Shown in pieces: positions 24,564 through 34,026 of a stretch of DNA of 64,000 bases; position 1 is the first letter of the stretch, and each line of letters begins with the position of its first letter. Both the position numbers and the translations under genes were made by a program. The stretch covers positions 62,001 to 126,000 of the forward strand of contig CALHCF010000003.1 in NCBI GenBank assembly GCA_937930635.1, read 5' to 3'. The notes under the pieces were generated by a model. It was not told the origin of the DNA, made no database searches, and saw only the letters and a list, made by a program, of their open reading frames with translations. This DNA is from an uncultured Rhizobiaceae group bacterium. Its GTDB lineage: Bacteria > Pseudomonadota > Alphaproteobacteria > Rhizobiales > Rhizobiaceae.

Positions 24564-24614
24564 AATGGTGGGCGATACTGGGATTGAACCAGTGACCCCT
24601 ACAATGTCAATGTA
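24564..24614. repeat. Right attachment-site repeat (within tRNA-Val)
   Basis: This 51-bp sequence is identical to 9991-10041 and forms the 3' half of the intact tRNA-Val gene on the minus strand. Integration kept the tRNA whole on this side. Confidence 0.93.
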
Positions 24615-24640
24615 GTGCTCTCCCGCTGAGCTAATCGCCC
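24566..24640 (-). tRNA. tRNA-Val (anticodon GAC)
   Basis: The 75-nt cloverleaf has acceptor GGGCGAT paired with ATCGCCC, D-loop AGCTCAGCGGGAGAGC, anticodon stem CTACA/TGTAG with loop TTGACAT (anticodon GAC), T-arm containing GGTTCAATCCC, discriminator A, and an encoded CCA end. It is the integration target of the element to its left. A TTGACG box about 100 bp upstream could be its -35. Confidence 0.97.
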
Positions 24641-25017
24641 GTCTTTGAACGGTGGTCCGCAATCAATGCGGCGTTCGGGATGTTGGTTGGCTAACCAACG
24701 ACCGGCATACACCACAGATCAGCACTTGGCGTCAACAGTTCAGTTTATTTGGATAGTGTCTTTGTTTGAATTGCAGCCGTGGGATTAACCAACGCTCGCA
24801 AATCGATCAGCTATCCACCCTGCGACGCACCACTCAACATCACCTGGCGCTATGATACGGCCCCCTCACAAAGGAATGGCAATGGCTCCTTCGAGCCCTG
24901 AGTAGAAATGAAATGATTGTCGCAGATTGAACGATCCTCAATTGAGTCGGCCACTGAATGCGGAAAATTGAACTCCTATATTCTCGACAACGAATGCAAG
25001 TTTCAACAAACTTCGCT
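24641..25017. other. Intergenic region between tRNA-Val and ureG
   Basis: No convincing gene is present. It holds the tRNA-Val promoter side and a small hairpin at 24682-24699 (GTTGGTT/AACCAAC, 4-nt loop). Just past ureG is another hairpin (AAGTTT/AAACTT on the minus strand near 25006-25021) without a clear U-tract. Nothing else stands out. Confidence 0.5.
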
Positions 25018-25632
25018 TTACAGTCCGCCTGTCTCTTTCAGGAAACCAACGATCTCTTGCACTCCGTCCATTGCAGGCATATCTGTAAAAACCACCGGAT
25101 TGTTCCCCCGAGCCCTCGCAGCATCATCCTTCATTCGATCAAGATCCGCTCCTACGTACGGCGCAAGGTCTTTTTTGTTTACAATAAGGAGATCGGAACG
25201 GGTGATCGCAGGGCCGCCCTTGCGGGGGATATCCTCTCCCTGGCACACCGAAATCACATACAGAGTGATGTCTGCAAGGTCGGGTGAGAATGTTGCAGCG
25301 AGATTGTCGCCACCGGATTCGATGAAAACAATGTCAAGATCGTCATGACGTTTATTGAGTTCGGCAATGGCCTGCAGATTGATGGAGGCATCTTCGCGGA
25401 TTGCTGTGTGGGGGCAACCACCGGTTTCAACGCCGATGATGCGGTCTGAGGAAAGCGCTTGCAGACGAACGAGAGCCTCCGCATCCTCTTTGGTGTAAAT
25501 GTCGTTCGTGACAACACCGATAGAATAGTCAGCCGCCATCGTCTTGCAGAGTTTTTCCGTTAGCGTGGTTTTTCCGGAACCAACCGGGCCTCCAATGCCA
25601 ACACGCAACGGTCCATTGTATGATTTTGTCAT
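25018..25632 (-). CDS. ureG: Urease accessory GTPase UreG
   Basis: UreG (204 aa) is the SIMIBI-class GTPase that powers nickel delivery to urease with UreD, UreF and UreE. The P-loop [17 protein letters not shown] is near residue 10. The nickel-binding CPH motif is present in [17 protein letters not shown], and the [13 protein letters not shown] guanine-specificity region is intact. It is the last gene of ureDABCEFG, overlapping ureF by 4 bp. Length is as in the family. Confidence 0.97.
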   Translation of the reverse strand: MTKSYNGPLRVGIGGPVGSGKTTLTEKLCKTMAADYSIGVVTNDIYTKEDAEALVRLQALSSDRIIGVETGGCPHTAIREDASINLQAIAELNKRHDDLDIVFIESGGDNLAATFSPDLADITLYVISVCQGEDIPRKGGPAITRSDLLIVNKKDLAPYVGADLDRMKDDAARARGNNPVVFTDMPAMDGVQEIVGFLKETGGL

Positions 25633-26291
25633 GACCGGAACATTCTCCCTAGAAGCTCTTCGTGCTTCATGGCCATGATTTCTGCCATGAATGTTGCGCT
25701 ACCCATATCGCCTATTGAACCAGTCTTTGCTGACTCGGACACTTCTAAAATGACGGGTTCCAACCGTGCAAGAATGCGGGCAGCAGCGGTTTGCCCGATC
25801 ACGGACAAGCGAATTGCTGCCTGCATCTGATTGGTGGTGAAACTGTGCAGGTAGGCATTCAGCGTTTGCTGCAAATCCAACCCGGTCACTCCGGCTGCGA
25901 TGCCCACCGCAACGGGCAATGCGCATGGATCCGGGATCAATACCTGCGTGGCATCGGGCCAGTTTCGCACCGCCTGCGCAAAAGCCTCGCCTTGTGCAGT
26001 CAATTCCAAATACCGTTCAGCGCTGCCCGCCAAGGCCAGCGCAAGGTTTGTACTTTCCTGCGATGCATTTGCATTCTCGCAGTTACGCCAGGCGTGTGCG
26101 AGCACAATTGCATCATTGCGGATTGATCCGTTCTGTAAAAGGCTGGTCAACCATTCAGCGAGTTCTTCCTCGTTCGTCACGAGGTCTGTTTGAACCGCTG
26201 TCTCTAATCCTGACGAATAGGAAAACCCACCCGTCGGGAAAACCGGCGAAAGCCATGCCATTAACCGCAGGAAACCGCATGCGTCAGTCAT
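25629..26291 (-). CDS. ureF: Urease accessory protein UreF
   Basis: UreF (220 aa from ATG 26291) bridges UreD and UreG in the urease activation complex. The family opening [20 protein letters not shown] is at residue 9, and the C-terminal region [17 protein letters not shown] is typical. The frame is open to 26360, but that extension would lie within ureE and is not conserved. The start overlaps the ureE stop by 8 bp, fitting coupled translation. Confidence 0.94.
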   Translation of the reverse strand: MTDACGFLRLMAWLSPVFPTGGFSYSSGLETAVQTDLVTNEEELAEWLTSLLQNGSIRNDAIVLAHAWRNCENANASQESTNLALALAGSAERYLELTAQGEAFAQAVRNWPDATQVLIPDPCALPVAVGIAAGVTGLDLQQTLNAYLHSFTTNQMQAAIRLSVIGQTAAARILARLEPVILEVSESAKTGSIGDMGSATFMAEIMAMKHEELLGRMFRS

Positions 26292-26736
26292 GGTGATGGC
26301 TGTGATATGCGCCGCGTTCCGGACTAAAGGGTAATTCGGTTTTCTCAACGCTTGCACCAAGCCCCGTCAGCATTTCTTCAATCACGTGATCGCGTCGTAT
26401 CAAAATGTAGTCTTCGAATATTTGCGCGGCCAGATGCCGGTTTCCGATTTGCCAGGCGATTGAAAGGAGGTGTTTAGAGTTGTTGGCCGACACCTTCAAC
26501 AAAGGCTCAGGTTGGGCCAAAACCTCAACCGTGGAACCGTCACTCAACTGCAGGATGTCGCCGTGCATCAGGAGTTGTGCTTTTGGAAGATCAAGCAGGA
26601 ACTCGGTGCCACCTTGTGTTGTCATAACAACCCGGCGGCGGTGTCGCTGAGTTTCGTCGAGTGTTATCGTGTCGGCGATAGGGCCATCGAAACGAGACCC
26701 GGAAACAACCGACGATGCTGTCGGTCGTTCACTCAA
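26284..26736 (-). CDS. ureE: Urease accessory metallochaperone UreE
   Basis: UreE (150 aa) is the nickel chaperone of urease maturation. It has the N-terminal peptide-binding domain ([20 protein letters not shown] ... FLLDLPKA), the metal-binding domain with [20 protein letters not shown], and a short His-rich tail (YHSHHHD), much shorter than the poly-His tails of some UreE proteins. It overlaps ureC by 4 bp. Confidence 0.95.
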   Translation of the reverse strand: MSERPTASSVVSGSRFDGPIADTITLDETQRHRRRVVMTTQGGTEFLLDLPKAQLLMHGDILQLSDGSTVEVLAQPEPLLKVSANNSKHLLSIAWQIGNRHLAAQIFEDYILIRRDHVIEEMLTGLGASVEKTELPFSPERGAYHSHHHD

Positions 26737-28445
26737 AACAGAAAGTAGCGCTGTGCCATTGGCAGCACTTCCGCAGGTTCACACGTCAGCAATTCGCCAT
26801 CGGCGCGTACTTCGTAAGTTTCGGGATTCACATCAATCTCCGGCGTTGCATCGTTCAGCTTGAGCGATGCTTTCGATATGCCGCTGCGCGTGTTTTCAAC
26901 CGCCAGCATTTCTTTCTCGACACCCAATTTCCCTCGAAGGTCGCTTTGCGCAGCAGCCTTTGAAACGAACGTCACCGATGAATTGGTCATGGCCTTACCA
27001 AATGCGCCAAACATGGGGCGCATGTGGACGGGTTGAGGCGTCGGAATTGACGCGTTCGGATCACCCATGGGAGCCGCGACAATCGTGCCACCAATTAACA
27101 CCATCGCTGGCTTAACACCGAAAAAGGCCGGATCCCACAATACGAGATCGGCGCGCTTGCCTTCTTCGATGGAGCCGATCTGGTGGCTCACGCCATGTGC
27201 TATTGCCGGATTGATCGTGACTTTCGCAATGTAGCGACGCACCCGGAAGTTGTCGTTGTCGCCGGTTTCTTCTTTGAGCGGACCCCGCTGTTTCTTCATC
27301 TTGTCTGCCGTTTGCCATGTACGAATAAGCACTTCTCCAACACGGCCCATGGCCTGACTATCCGAGGCAATGATCGAAAATGCGCCCATGTCATGGAGGA
27401 TATCTTCGGCAGCAATGGTCTCTTTGCGGATACGGCTTTCAGCAAAGGCAATGTCTTCAGGAATTGACTTGTCGAGGTGATGGCACACCATGAGCATATC
27501 GAGATGCTCTTCCAATGTATTGACCGTATAAGGACGTGTTGGGTTGGTTGATGATGGCAGCACATTTGGCAATCCGCAGACCTTGATGATGTCGGGTGCG
27601 TGCCCACCCCCTGCCCCTTCGGTATGGAATGCGTGGATTGTGCGGCCTTTGAAGGCGTCGACCGTATCCTCCACGAAGCCGGATTCGTTGAGCGTGTCGG
27701 TATGGATCATCACCTGAACATCAAACTCATCTGCAACACTAAGGCAATTGTCGATAGCCGCAGGCGTTGTTCCCCAATCCTCATGAAGTTTAAGTGCACA
27801 GGCGCCACCCAGCACCATCTCATGCAATGAGGCTGGTAGCGAAGCATTCCCCTTGCCTGACAGACCCAGGTTCATTGGAAAAGCATCGAAACTCTGGATC
27901 ATGCGGCCGATGTGCCACGGCCCCGGTGTGCAGGTTGTCGCCAAAGTTCCGTGGGCCGGCCCGGTGCCACCGCCAAGCATCGTCGTAACCCCTGAATGCA
28001 GGGCTTCTTCGATCTGTTGCGGACAGATGAAGTGTATATGGCTATCAAACCCACCTGCAGTGAGAATTTTACCTTCGCCGGCAATCGCCTCCGTGCCTGG
28101 CCCAATAATGATGTCGACGCCGGACTGGGTATCCGGATTACCGGCTTTGCCGATCTTGATGATCCGGCCATCCCGCAGTCCAACATCGGCCTTGTATACA
28201 CCGGTATGATCGACGATCAGCGCATTGGTAATTACGGTATCGACGGCACCTTCAGCGCGGCTTGTCTGAGATTGACCCATACCGTCGCGAATGACCTTAC
28301 CGCCTCCAAATTTCACCTCCTCACCATAAATCGTGAGATCGTGCTCCACTTCGATAACAAGATCAGTATCGGCAAGTCGAACTTTATCACCCGTCGTCGG
28401 GCCATACATGGCTGCATATTCAGCGCGTGGGAGAGTGGCTGGCAT
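26733..28445 (-). CDS. ureC: Urease alpha (catalytic) subunit
   Basis: UreC (570 aa, full length) hydrolyses urea to ammonia and carbamate at a dinickel centre. Nickel ligands and catalytic residues are all visible: His136 and His138 (SHIHF), the carbamylated Lys219 ([11 protein letters not shown]), His248 (MIHTD), His274 ([12 protein letters not shown]), the flap Cys321-His322-His323, and Asp362. The start overlaps ureB by one base. The product acts in the cytoplasm with UreA and UreB as a three-subunit enzyme. Confidence 0.98.
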   Translation of the reverse strand: MPATLPRAEYAAMYGPTTGDKVRLADTDLVIEVEHDLTIYGEEVKFGGGKVIRDGMGQSQTSRAEGAVDTVITNALIVDHTGVYKADVGLRDGRIIKIGKAGNPDTQSGVDIIIGPGTEAIAGEGKILTAGGFDSHIHFICPQQIEEALHSGVTTMLGGGTGPAHGTLATTCTPGPWHIGRMIQSFDAFPMNLGLSGKGNASLPASLHEMVLGGACALKLHEDWGTTPAAIDNCLSVADEFDVQVMIHTDTLNESGFVEDTVDAFKGRTIHAFHTEGAGGGHAPDIIKVCGLPNVLPSSTNPTRPYTVNTLEEHLDMLMVCHHLDKSIPEDIAFAESRIRKETIAAEDILHDMGAFSIIASDSQAMGRVGEVLIRTWQTADKMKKQRGPLKEETGDNDNFRVRRYIAKVTINPAIAHGVSHQIGSIEEGKRADLVLWDPAFFGVKPAMVLIGGTIVAAPMGDPNASIPTPQPVHMRPMFGAFGKAMTNSSVTFVSKAAAQSDLRGKLGVEKEMLAVENTRSGISKASLKLNDATPEIDVNPETYEVRADGELLTCEPAEVLPMAQRYFLF

Positions 28446-28750
28446 TACACGTCTCCCATGATTTTCTGATTGAACCCGAACACACGCCGTTCTCCTCCAT
28501 AGGGAACCAGTGTTACATCACGCTGCTGACCAGGCTCGAAACGTACGGCGGTTCCAGCAGCAATATCAAGCCGCATGCCCCTTGCCATGTCGCGATCAAA
28601 GTGCAGTGCCGGATTGGTTTCGAAGAAATGGTAGTGGCTGCCCACTTGAACAGGGCGATCGCCGGTGTTGGCAACTTTCAGCGTGAGTGTCTCAACACCC
28701 TCATTCAAAATAATATCGCCAACGGCAGGAATGATTTGACCCGGAATCAT
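28445..28750 (-). CDS. ureB: Urease beta subunit
   Basis: UreB is 101 aa. It starts [20 protein letters not shown] and contains the conserved [20 protein letters not shown], followed by [20 protein letters not shown]. This is the separate beta subunit found in most proteobacteria, where ureA and ureB are not fused. It lies 9 bp downstream of ureA. Confidence 0.97.
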   Translation of the reverse strand: MIPGQIIPAVGDIILNEGVETLTLKVANTGDRPVQVGSHYHFFETNPALHFDRDMARGMRLDIAAGTAVRFEPGQQRDVTLVPYGGERRVFGFNQKIMGDV

Positions 28751-28759
28751 GTTTGTCTC

Positions 28760-29062
28760 CTACCGTATCGGTTCGTGTACAGTGACAAGCTTGGTTCCAT
28801 CCGGGAATGTGGCTTCCACCTGTATGTCGTGGATCATTTCAGCAATGCCATCCATGACCTGATCGCGCGTGATAACGTGGGCACCGGCTTCCATAAGATC
28901 AGCAACGCTACGGCCATCCCGCGCGCCTTCAACAACAAAGTCAGTGATGAGTGCAATGGCTTCCGGATGATTCAGTTTCACACCACGAGAGAGGCGCTTG
29001 CGCGCCACCTCTGCTGCCATTGAGACGAGTAGCTTGTCTTTTTCACGGGGCGTTAAATGCAT
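28760..29062 (-). CDS. ureA: Urease gamma subunit
   Basis: UreA (100 aa) begins [20 protein letters not shown] and carries the family segments [31 protein letters not shown] and [17 protein letters not shown]. It lies 9 bp after ureD in the same transcript. Confidence 0.97.
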   Translation of the reverse strand: MHLTPREKDKLLVSMAAEVARKRLSRGVKLNHPEAIALITDFVVEGARDGRSVADLMEAGAHVITRDQVMDGIAEMIHDIQVEATFPDGTKLVTVHEPIR

Positions 29063-29071
29063 ATTTTGTCC

Positions 29072-29905
29072 CTACAATGCCCAAACTTTAGGCAATGATG
29101 TATCCCTGTTCATCAACCTGATCAGCGGAACAAGCTTTTTGCGCAGGGAATAACTGTCTTCAGCAATTATCCTAGCAAGAAGCTTGCCATTCCAATAGGA
29201 AGCTCCGCCGGACGCCCCCAGAATCCCGCGAGCCGGGTCAATCAGACCTTCCGCTCGATCTGCAATCAACAACAGACTGGCTGCAGCCAACTGTCCTGAA
29301 GCAACGGCACGCGAACTCAATTGACTGTCGACATTACCATCAAAGAGTGTTTCTTCTGCGTGCAACAGACGTCCGTCCTGACGTATGCGCCAACTGTCTT
29401 TCATATGGCCATTTAAAACCTTTTCATCCATGGCCTGACGACCGAAGACCATGGGTTCGACCATCAGCAACTCGGCATCTTTGGCAAGTTCGACATCGAT
29501 GTTCCGCTTAAATGCCCCTTTGTCAAAGAGAATGGTTTCTTGTGGTAGCCAGGCGAGCTTTGCGCCCCTACCGACGATCAATGAAATACTGGTTTGAGCC
29601 ATATTCTCGCTTGCCGCATAGATCCGTTCGCATGCCTGCGATGTCACTGTGAGCACCGTTTCGTCGTTCAACTCGAAAGACCAATCGAGCTGGTCCCCGC
29701 CCGTCAGACCGCCTGACGAATTGATCATGACCGCCTGTAATCCATCATCGCTCGTAGTCGGCAACCTGATCTTGGCGCAGCCTTCCTGATACAGGTGGTC
29801 GATGCGGGTTTGGTTTGCGGCGCCCTTTACACGTAACCGGCCAACACCCTTACTACGCTGGTGCGGTGACAGCAGGATTTCTTGGGTGTATGGATCAGCT
29901 AACAT
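29072..29905 (-). CDS. ureD: Urease accessory protein UreD
   Basis: UreD (277 aa) is the scaffold that binds apo-urease and carries nickel with UreF/UreG. Family segments are present: MINSSGGLTGGDQLDWSFEL, VTSQACERIYAA and WLPQETILFDKGAFKRNIDV. It is the first gene of the seven-gene urease operon, 25 bp from the LysR-type gene transcribed in the same direction. Confidence 0.95.
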   Translation of the reverse strand: MLADPYTQEILLSPHQRSKGVGRLRVKGAANQTRIDHLYQEGCAKIRLPTTSDDGLQAVMINSSGGLTGGDQLDWSFELNDETVLTVTSQACERIYAASENMAQTSISLIVGRGAKLAWLPQETILFDKGAFKRNIDVELAKDAELLMVEPMVFGRQAMDEKVLNGHMKDSWRIRQDGRLLHAEETLFDGNVDSQLSSRAVASGQLAAASLLLIADRAEGLIDPARGILGASGGASYWNGKLLARIIAEDSYSLRKKLVPLIRLMNRDTSLPKVWAL

Positions 29906-29930
29906 GGACGCGCGGTGCTTTCGTCATGGC

Positions 29931-30833
29931 TTAGACTTCGCCTGAGTATTGCGCGAACCTTTGTACAAGCATGTCGGCAAATCGACCGGAGGCAACAGAA
30001 AGGGCGCGGCCCCGCAGCTGAACAAGATGCAGATTAGGTGGCTTTAGGTCGCGTATATCAAGAGGGATCGCAATCATTTTATCAAGTGAAAATTCGACCC
30101 CAGTTGTTATGTTCGCAATGAATCCGACCGCCGTTGAATTTTCCAATGTGTGACTCGCTAAAGGCAACTCACACTCTAAAACAGGACGAAGCTCGTAGTC
30201 CTGACGACGGGCCGCAACATCCAGCAAATTTCGCAAACTACCGGACATGGGTAAAACCAACGGGTGCGGCAAGACATCATTGAACGTGACAGTTTCATGG
30301 TCGGCGAGAGGGTGGCTTGCATGCATGATCGCTGAAACCGTCAAAGGCGCGACAGCCAGCGTGGTGATGTTTGGAAACGCTTCCGGTTGGACCACGCCAG
30401 CCAGATCAATCCGGTAGTCAATTAGTTGTTGCTGAACGTCGTTCCTCTCCATCCGTGCAATTGAGAATGTAACGTCAGGATGGTCATGGCGATAGGAGCT
30501 TATCGCTTCAGAAAACCCCTCCATGGCCAGTCCATCGTCAAAACCGAAAGTGACATGCCCCCGGCGCGCGCCCTTCATGTCCTCAATTTGAGAGCGCACC
30601 CGATCCATATCTGCCATCTGACGCCTGGCATGAGCCAAAAACAATTCACCGGCAGCGGAAAGGCGAACACCCGTCGCCATACGTTCAAATAATTGCGCGT
30701 CAAACTCATCCTCAACCGCCAACAGGCGCCTGTTTAGGGCTGATGGCGTGATGGCCATTTTCTCTGCGGCTCTGCGAATTGAACCGGCTTGGGCGATGGC
30801 GTCGATGAAACGAAGAGTGGTTTGGTGGCGCAT
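29931..30833 (-). CDS. LysR-family transcriptional regulator of the urea locus
   Basis: This 300-aa LysR-type regulator has its N-terminal winged HTH at residues 1-60 (RFIDAIAQAGSIRRAAEKMA, ITPSALNRRLLAVEDEFDAQ) and a periplasmic-binding-protein-like effector domain from ~90. The frame extends to a GTG at 30866; I prefer ATG 30833, which puts the HTH at the usual place, although no strong ribosome site is seen. It sits just upstream of ureD and divergent from urtA, so control of urea uptake or urease is likely but inferred. The effector is unknown. Confidence 0.9.
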   Translation of the reverse strand: MRHQTTLRFIDAIAQAGSIRRAAEKMAITPSALNRRLLAVEDEFDAQLFERMATGVRLSAAGELFLAHARRQMADMDRVRSQIEDMKGARRGHVTFGFDDGLAMEGFSEAISSYRHDHPDVTFSIARMERNDVQQQLIDYRIDLAGVVQPEAFPNITTLAVAPLTVSAIMHASHPLADHETVTFNDVLPHPLVLPMSGSLRNLLDVAARRQDYELRPVLECELPLASHTLENSTAVGFIANITTGVEFSLDKMIAIPLDIRDLKPPNLHLVQLRGRALSVASGRFADMLVQRFAQYSGEV

Positions 30834-30997
30834 TACAAAATTAGAGCGGTGCGTTTTCGGCAACACCCTGCTTCAAAATAGGCAGACGACGCAACCACTT
30901 ATTTTCGCCTAGCGTTGGCTATCGGCACAAAAGACGGCCGTGGACAACCCCGCTGGTGACGCAAAAAACCGCAGCGGAAAACTTAAAAGGCTAATTC

Positions 30998-32275
30998 ATG
31001 CTGAGAAGACATTTTCTTGCCGGGGCCGCATCCTGTTCCTTGCTGATGAGCGGCTGGGCCCATGCCGCCGACACAATCAAGGTTGGAGTGCTACACTCAC
31101 TTTCAGGAACAATGGCGATTTCAGAAACAACGCTGAAAGACGCCATGCTGATGCTCATCGACGAGCAAAATAAAAAGGGCGGACTGCTCGGCAAACAACT
31201 GGAAGCGGTCATAGTTGATCCGGCATCAGACTGGCCATTGTTTGCTGAAAAGGCCCGCGAACTGATTTCCGCCAAGAAGGTAGACGCAGTTTTCGGATGC
31301 TGGACCTCGGTGTCACGAAAGTCAGTTCTTCCCGTGTTCAAAGAACTGAATAGTGTCCTATTTTATCCGGTGCAATATGAGGGTGAAGAGAGCGAGCGCA
31401 ATGTGTTCTACACGGGAGCGGCGCCCAATCAGCAGGCAATTCCCGCCGTCGATTATCTATTGGAAGAAGAAAGCGTACAGCGCTGGGTTTTGGCCGGAAC
31501 GGACTACGTCTACCCCCGTACCACCAACAAGATCCTTGAAGCCTATTTGAAGTCCAAAGGCGTTGCCGCCGAAGACATCATGATCAACTATACACCATTC
31601 GGACATTCTGACTGGCAGACCATCGTCTCTGACATCAAGAAGTTTGGATCCGCTGGCAAAAAGACCGCAGTGGTTTCTACCGTAAATGGCGACGCAAACG
31701 TTCCGTTTTACAAAGAGCTTGGCAACCAGGGCGTTAAAGCCTCAGATATTCCTGTGGTTGCATTTTCAGTCGGTGAAGAAGAACTCGCAGGCTTCGACAC
31801 CGCGCCTCTCGTTGGTCACCTGGCTGCATGGAACTATTTCCAATCGGTTGAAGCACCAGAAAATGCGGATTTCATCAAGAAGTGGAAAACCTTCACAAAA
31901 GATGAGAAGCGGGTGACCAACGACCCAATGGAAGCCCATTACATCGGCTTCAACATGTGGGTCAAAGCCGTTGAAAAAGCAGGCACTACCGATCCGGACA
32001 AAGTGATCGATGCGATTGTTGGCGTCGAGGTTCCAAACCTCACTGGCGGTATGTCGAAAATGCTGCCCAACCATCACATTACCAAGCCGGTATTGATCGG
32101 CGAGATTCAAGCTGACGGGCAGTTTGAAGTCGTATCGAAAACCGATGGACTTGTGGCTGGTGATGCATGGTCAGATTTCTTGCCGGAATCAAAGCCGTTG
32201 AAATCGGACTGGGTCGATCTGAAATGCGGCAACTACAACACAGATACTAAAGTCTGTGTTGGGGCCGAGGGCTAG
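30998..32275 (+). CDS. urtA: Urea ABC transporter substrate-binding protein
   Basis: UrtA (425 aa) is the periplasmic urea receptor of the high-affinity UrtABCDE importer. The signal peptide MLRRHFLAGAASCSLLMSGW contains a twin-arginine-like RRHFLAG, with probable cleavage at AHA-AD. The mature family sequence is clear: IKVGVLHSLSGTMAISETTL, VFGCWTSVSRKSVLPVFKEL, YPVQYEGEESERNVFYTGAA. The ribosome site is AAAAGG. A strong hairpin between urtA and urtB probably sets a high urtA:permease ratio. Confidence 0.97.
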   Translation: MLRRHFLAGAASCSLLMSGWAHAADTIKVGVLHSLSGTMAISETTLKDAMLMLIDEQNKKGGLLGKQLEAVIVDPASDWPLFAEKARELISAKKVDAVFGCWTSVSRKSVLPVFKELNSVLFYPVQYEGEESERNVFYTGAAPNQQAIPAVDYLLEEESVQRWVLAGTDYVYPRTTNKILEAYLKSKGVAAEDIMINYTPFGHSDWQTIVSDIKKFGSAGKKTAVVSTVNGDANVPFYKELGNQGVKASDIPVVAFSVGEEELAGFDTAPLVGHLAAWNYFQSVEAPENADFIKKWKTFTKDEKRVTNDPMEAHYIGFNMWVKAVEKAGTTDPDKVIDAIVGVEVPNLTGGMSKMLPNHHITKPVLIGEIQADGQFEVVSKTDGLVAGDAWSDFLPESKPLKSDWVDLKCGNYNTDTKVCVGAEG

Positions 32276-32334
32276 CATTCGCTCTTTCAAATTGGGCACC
32301 GATTTCTTCTACGCGAACAGTGTCCATAGGGAGA

Positions 32335-32371
32335 CCGCGGGGGTTCTATCCTCCTCCCAGAACCCCCGCGG
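32335..32371 (+). promoter_or_regulatory. Strong intercistronic hairpin between urtA and urtB
   Basis: A perfect 13-bp GC-rich stem (CCGCGGGGGTTCT with AGAACCCCCGCGG) encloses the 11-nt loop ATCCTCCTCCC. There is no U-tract after it, so it more likely protects the urtA mRNA 3' end or attenuates than terminates fully. The loop is rich in CCUCC, complementary to ribosome-binding sequences. Confidence 0.75.
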
Positions 32372-32400
32372 AACTATCTAAATAATAGAGAGACGAAGTC

Positions 32401-34026
32401 ATGCTGCGGATTTCAAAACCTCTCATCATCTTGTTTGCGATTGTTTGGAGCCTTGCTGGTTCGGCCTTCGCACAAAGTGCTGATGTCCGGTCAATCATCG
32501 CCGAGTTTGCGACCACGAAGTCGTTCAAGCAGGTCGAAGCTGTTGTCGAGAAGCTGGGAGCGACCAGCGATCCGGTCGCTGCACCAGCTTTGCGTGCATT
32601 ATCAGATGGCAAGCTAAAATACCGCAAGAGCGATGGATCAGTTTTCATAACCGTTGAAGGATCGGCAGGCTTGTCTTTGATCGATCCAGTATCCGGCGAA
32701 AAGGTTGATTCAAGCAGCGCCGCTTCGAGCGATTTCAAGAAAGTCAAAGTGAAGAATTCTCTACGCCGGAAAATCGCGGCGGTGCTTTCAGGAATGACTC
32801 TCCAGTCGAAGTCAGCGACACGCCGCCTTGCAGGTGCAAAGACGATATTTGAGACTTCGGATGCAAGTGCACTTGAAGCTCTGGATGCTGCCCTCACGAA
32901 CGAAGAAAACGCGGAAGTCAAAGAAGTCTTTCTCGATGCGCGCGCATCAGCAATTTTAGCGAGCGACCGAACCGAACGAGCCAAGCTGGATGCCGTTGAC
33001 CGTCTGGCAGCCAGGGGCGATCGCGCTGCACTGTCATTGCTTTCGAAGTTTTCTGCGAGCACCGATGGAGCACTGAAGGAAAAAATTGATGGAGCCATGA
33101 CGTCGGTCGCGGCAGGTCAGGCTGTTTGGGCGAACGCTCAAAATATCTGGTATGGCGTATCCCTCGGCTCAGTGTTGCTGCTGGCTGCCATCGGGCTTGC
33201 AATCACTTTCGGGGTAATGGGTGTCATCAATATGGCCCATGGCGAAATGGTGATGTTGGGGGCCTACACCACGTTTGTGGTCCAGCAATTCGTCGCAGCT
33301 TTTGCACCCGGCCTCACAACTTACGCTTTGCTATTTGCTTTGCCATTGGCCTTCCTGGTGAGTGGAGCGGTCGGCCTTGTGATGGAGCGTGGTCTTATCC
33401 GGCACCTTTATGGTCGCCCATTGGAGACATTGCTCGCCACCTGGGGCGTTTCACTTATTCTCCAGCAAACTGTTCGTACAATCTTTGGGGCAACGAACCG
33501 CGAAGTATCGAATCCTTCGTGGATGTCAGGCGCTTTTGAAGTCGGGCAGATGTCCATAACGTGGAACAGGCTCTGGATCGTCCTTTTTGCGATGGCCGTG
33601 TTTGCGACTCTGTATTTCATCATCAACCGGACAAGCCTTGGACTGGACATGCGGGCCGTGACCCAGAACCGCCGCATGGCTGGTGCGATGGGCATCCGAA
33701 CCTCGTGGGTGGACGCACTCACATTTGGTCTTGGTTCAGGGATTGCAGGCATTGCCGGGGTTGCACTCAGTCAGATTGGCAATGTCTCCCCGAACCTCGG
33801 GCAAAGCTACATCATCGACTCGTTTCTTGTCGTCGTGTTTGGCGGCGTGGGCAACCTGTGGGGCACACTGGTCGGAGCAATGTCTCTCGGCATTTTGAAT
33901 AAGTTCATGGAACCTTACGCAGGCGCAGTACTCGGCAAAGTCATCATCCTCGTATTGATCATTCTTTTCATACAAAAGCGTCCGCGCGGTCTGTTCGCCC
34001 TTAAAGGCAGGGCAGTAGAAACATGA
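32401..34026 (+). CDS. urtB: Urea ABC transporter permease UrtB
   Basis: UrtB (541 aa) is one of two inner-membrane permeases of the urea importer. A signal-like N-terminus is followed by the ~230-residue periplasmic or helical extension characteristic of UrtB, and then a LivH-like permease domain with ITFGVMGVINMAHGEMVMLG and GIAGVALSQIGNVSPNLGQS. The ribosome site is weak. The stop overlaps the urtC ATG by 4 bp. Confidence 0.95.
   Translation: MLRISKPLIILFAIVWSLAGSAFAQSADVRSIIAEFATTKSFKQVEAVVEKLGATSDPVAAPALRALSDGKLKYRKSDGSVFITVEGSAGLSLIDPVSGEKVDSSSAASSDFKKVKVKNSLRRKIAAVLSGMTLQSKSATRRLAGAKTIFETSDASALEALDAALTNEENAEVKEVFLDARASAILASDRTERAKLDAVDRLAARGDRAALSLLSKFSASTDGALKEKIDGAMTSVAAGQAVWANAQNIWYGVSLGSVLLLAAIGLAITFGVMGVINMAHGEMVMLGAYTTFVVQQFVAAFAPGLTTYALLFALPLAFLVSGAVGLVMERGLIRHLYGRPLETLLATWGVSLILQQTVRTIFGATNREVSNPSWMSGAFEVGQMSITWNRLWIVLFAMAVFATLYFIINRTSLGLDMRAVTQNRRMAGAMGIRTSWVDALTFGLGSGIAGIAGVALSQIGNVSPNLGQSYIIDSFLVVVFGGVGNLWGTLVGAMSLGILNKFMEPYAGAVLGKVIILVLIILFIQKRPRGLFALKGRAVET

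Larger units (their letters stand above)
9991..24614. mobile_element. 14.6 kb integrative element at tRNA-Val(GAC), prophage remnant or phage satellite
   Basis: The segment is bounded by identical 51-bp direct repeats (9991-10041 and 24564-24614) that equal the 3' part of tRNA-Val. A tyrosine integrase sits 147 bp inside the left repeat, and repeated candidate integrase arm sites occur near both ends. Contents are phage-like: AlpA-like regulator, HNH/AP2 endonuclease, replication-initiation-like protein, two large ejection-type virion proteins, a terminase-small-like protein, tail-associated proteins and an XRE-like regulator. Large terminase, portal, major capsid, tail tube, holin and spanin genes are not visible. 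Most genes run on the minus strand; the integrase, the XRE regulator and one membrane-anchored protein run on the plus strand. Confidence 0.88.

Noticed and set aside
9991..24614. Insertion sequence or transposon instead of a tRNA-targeted element
   Set aside because: There is no transposase gene or terminal inverted repeat; boundaries are 51-bp direct repeats matching the tRNA 3' end.
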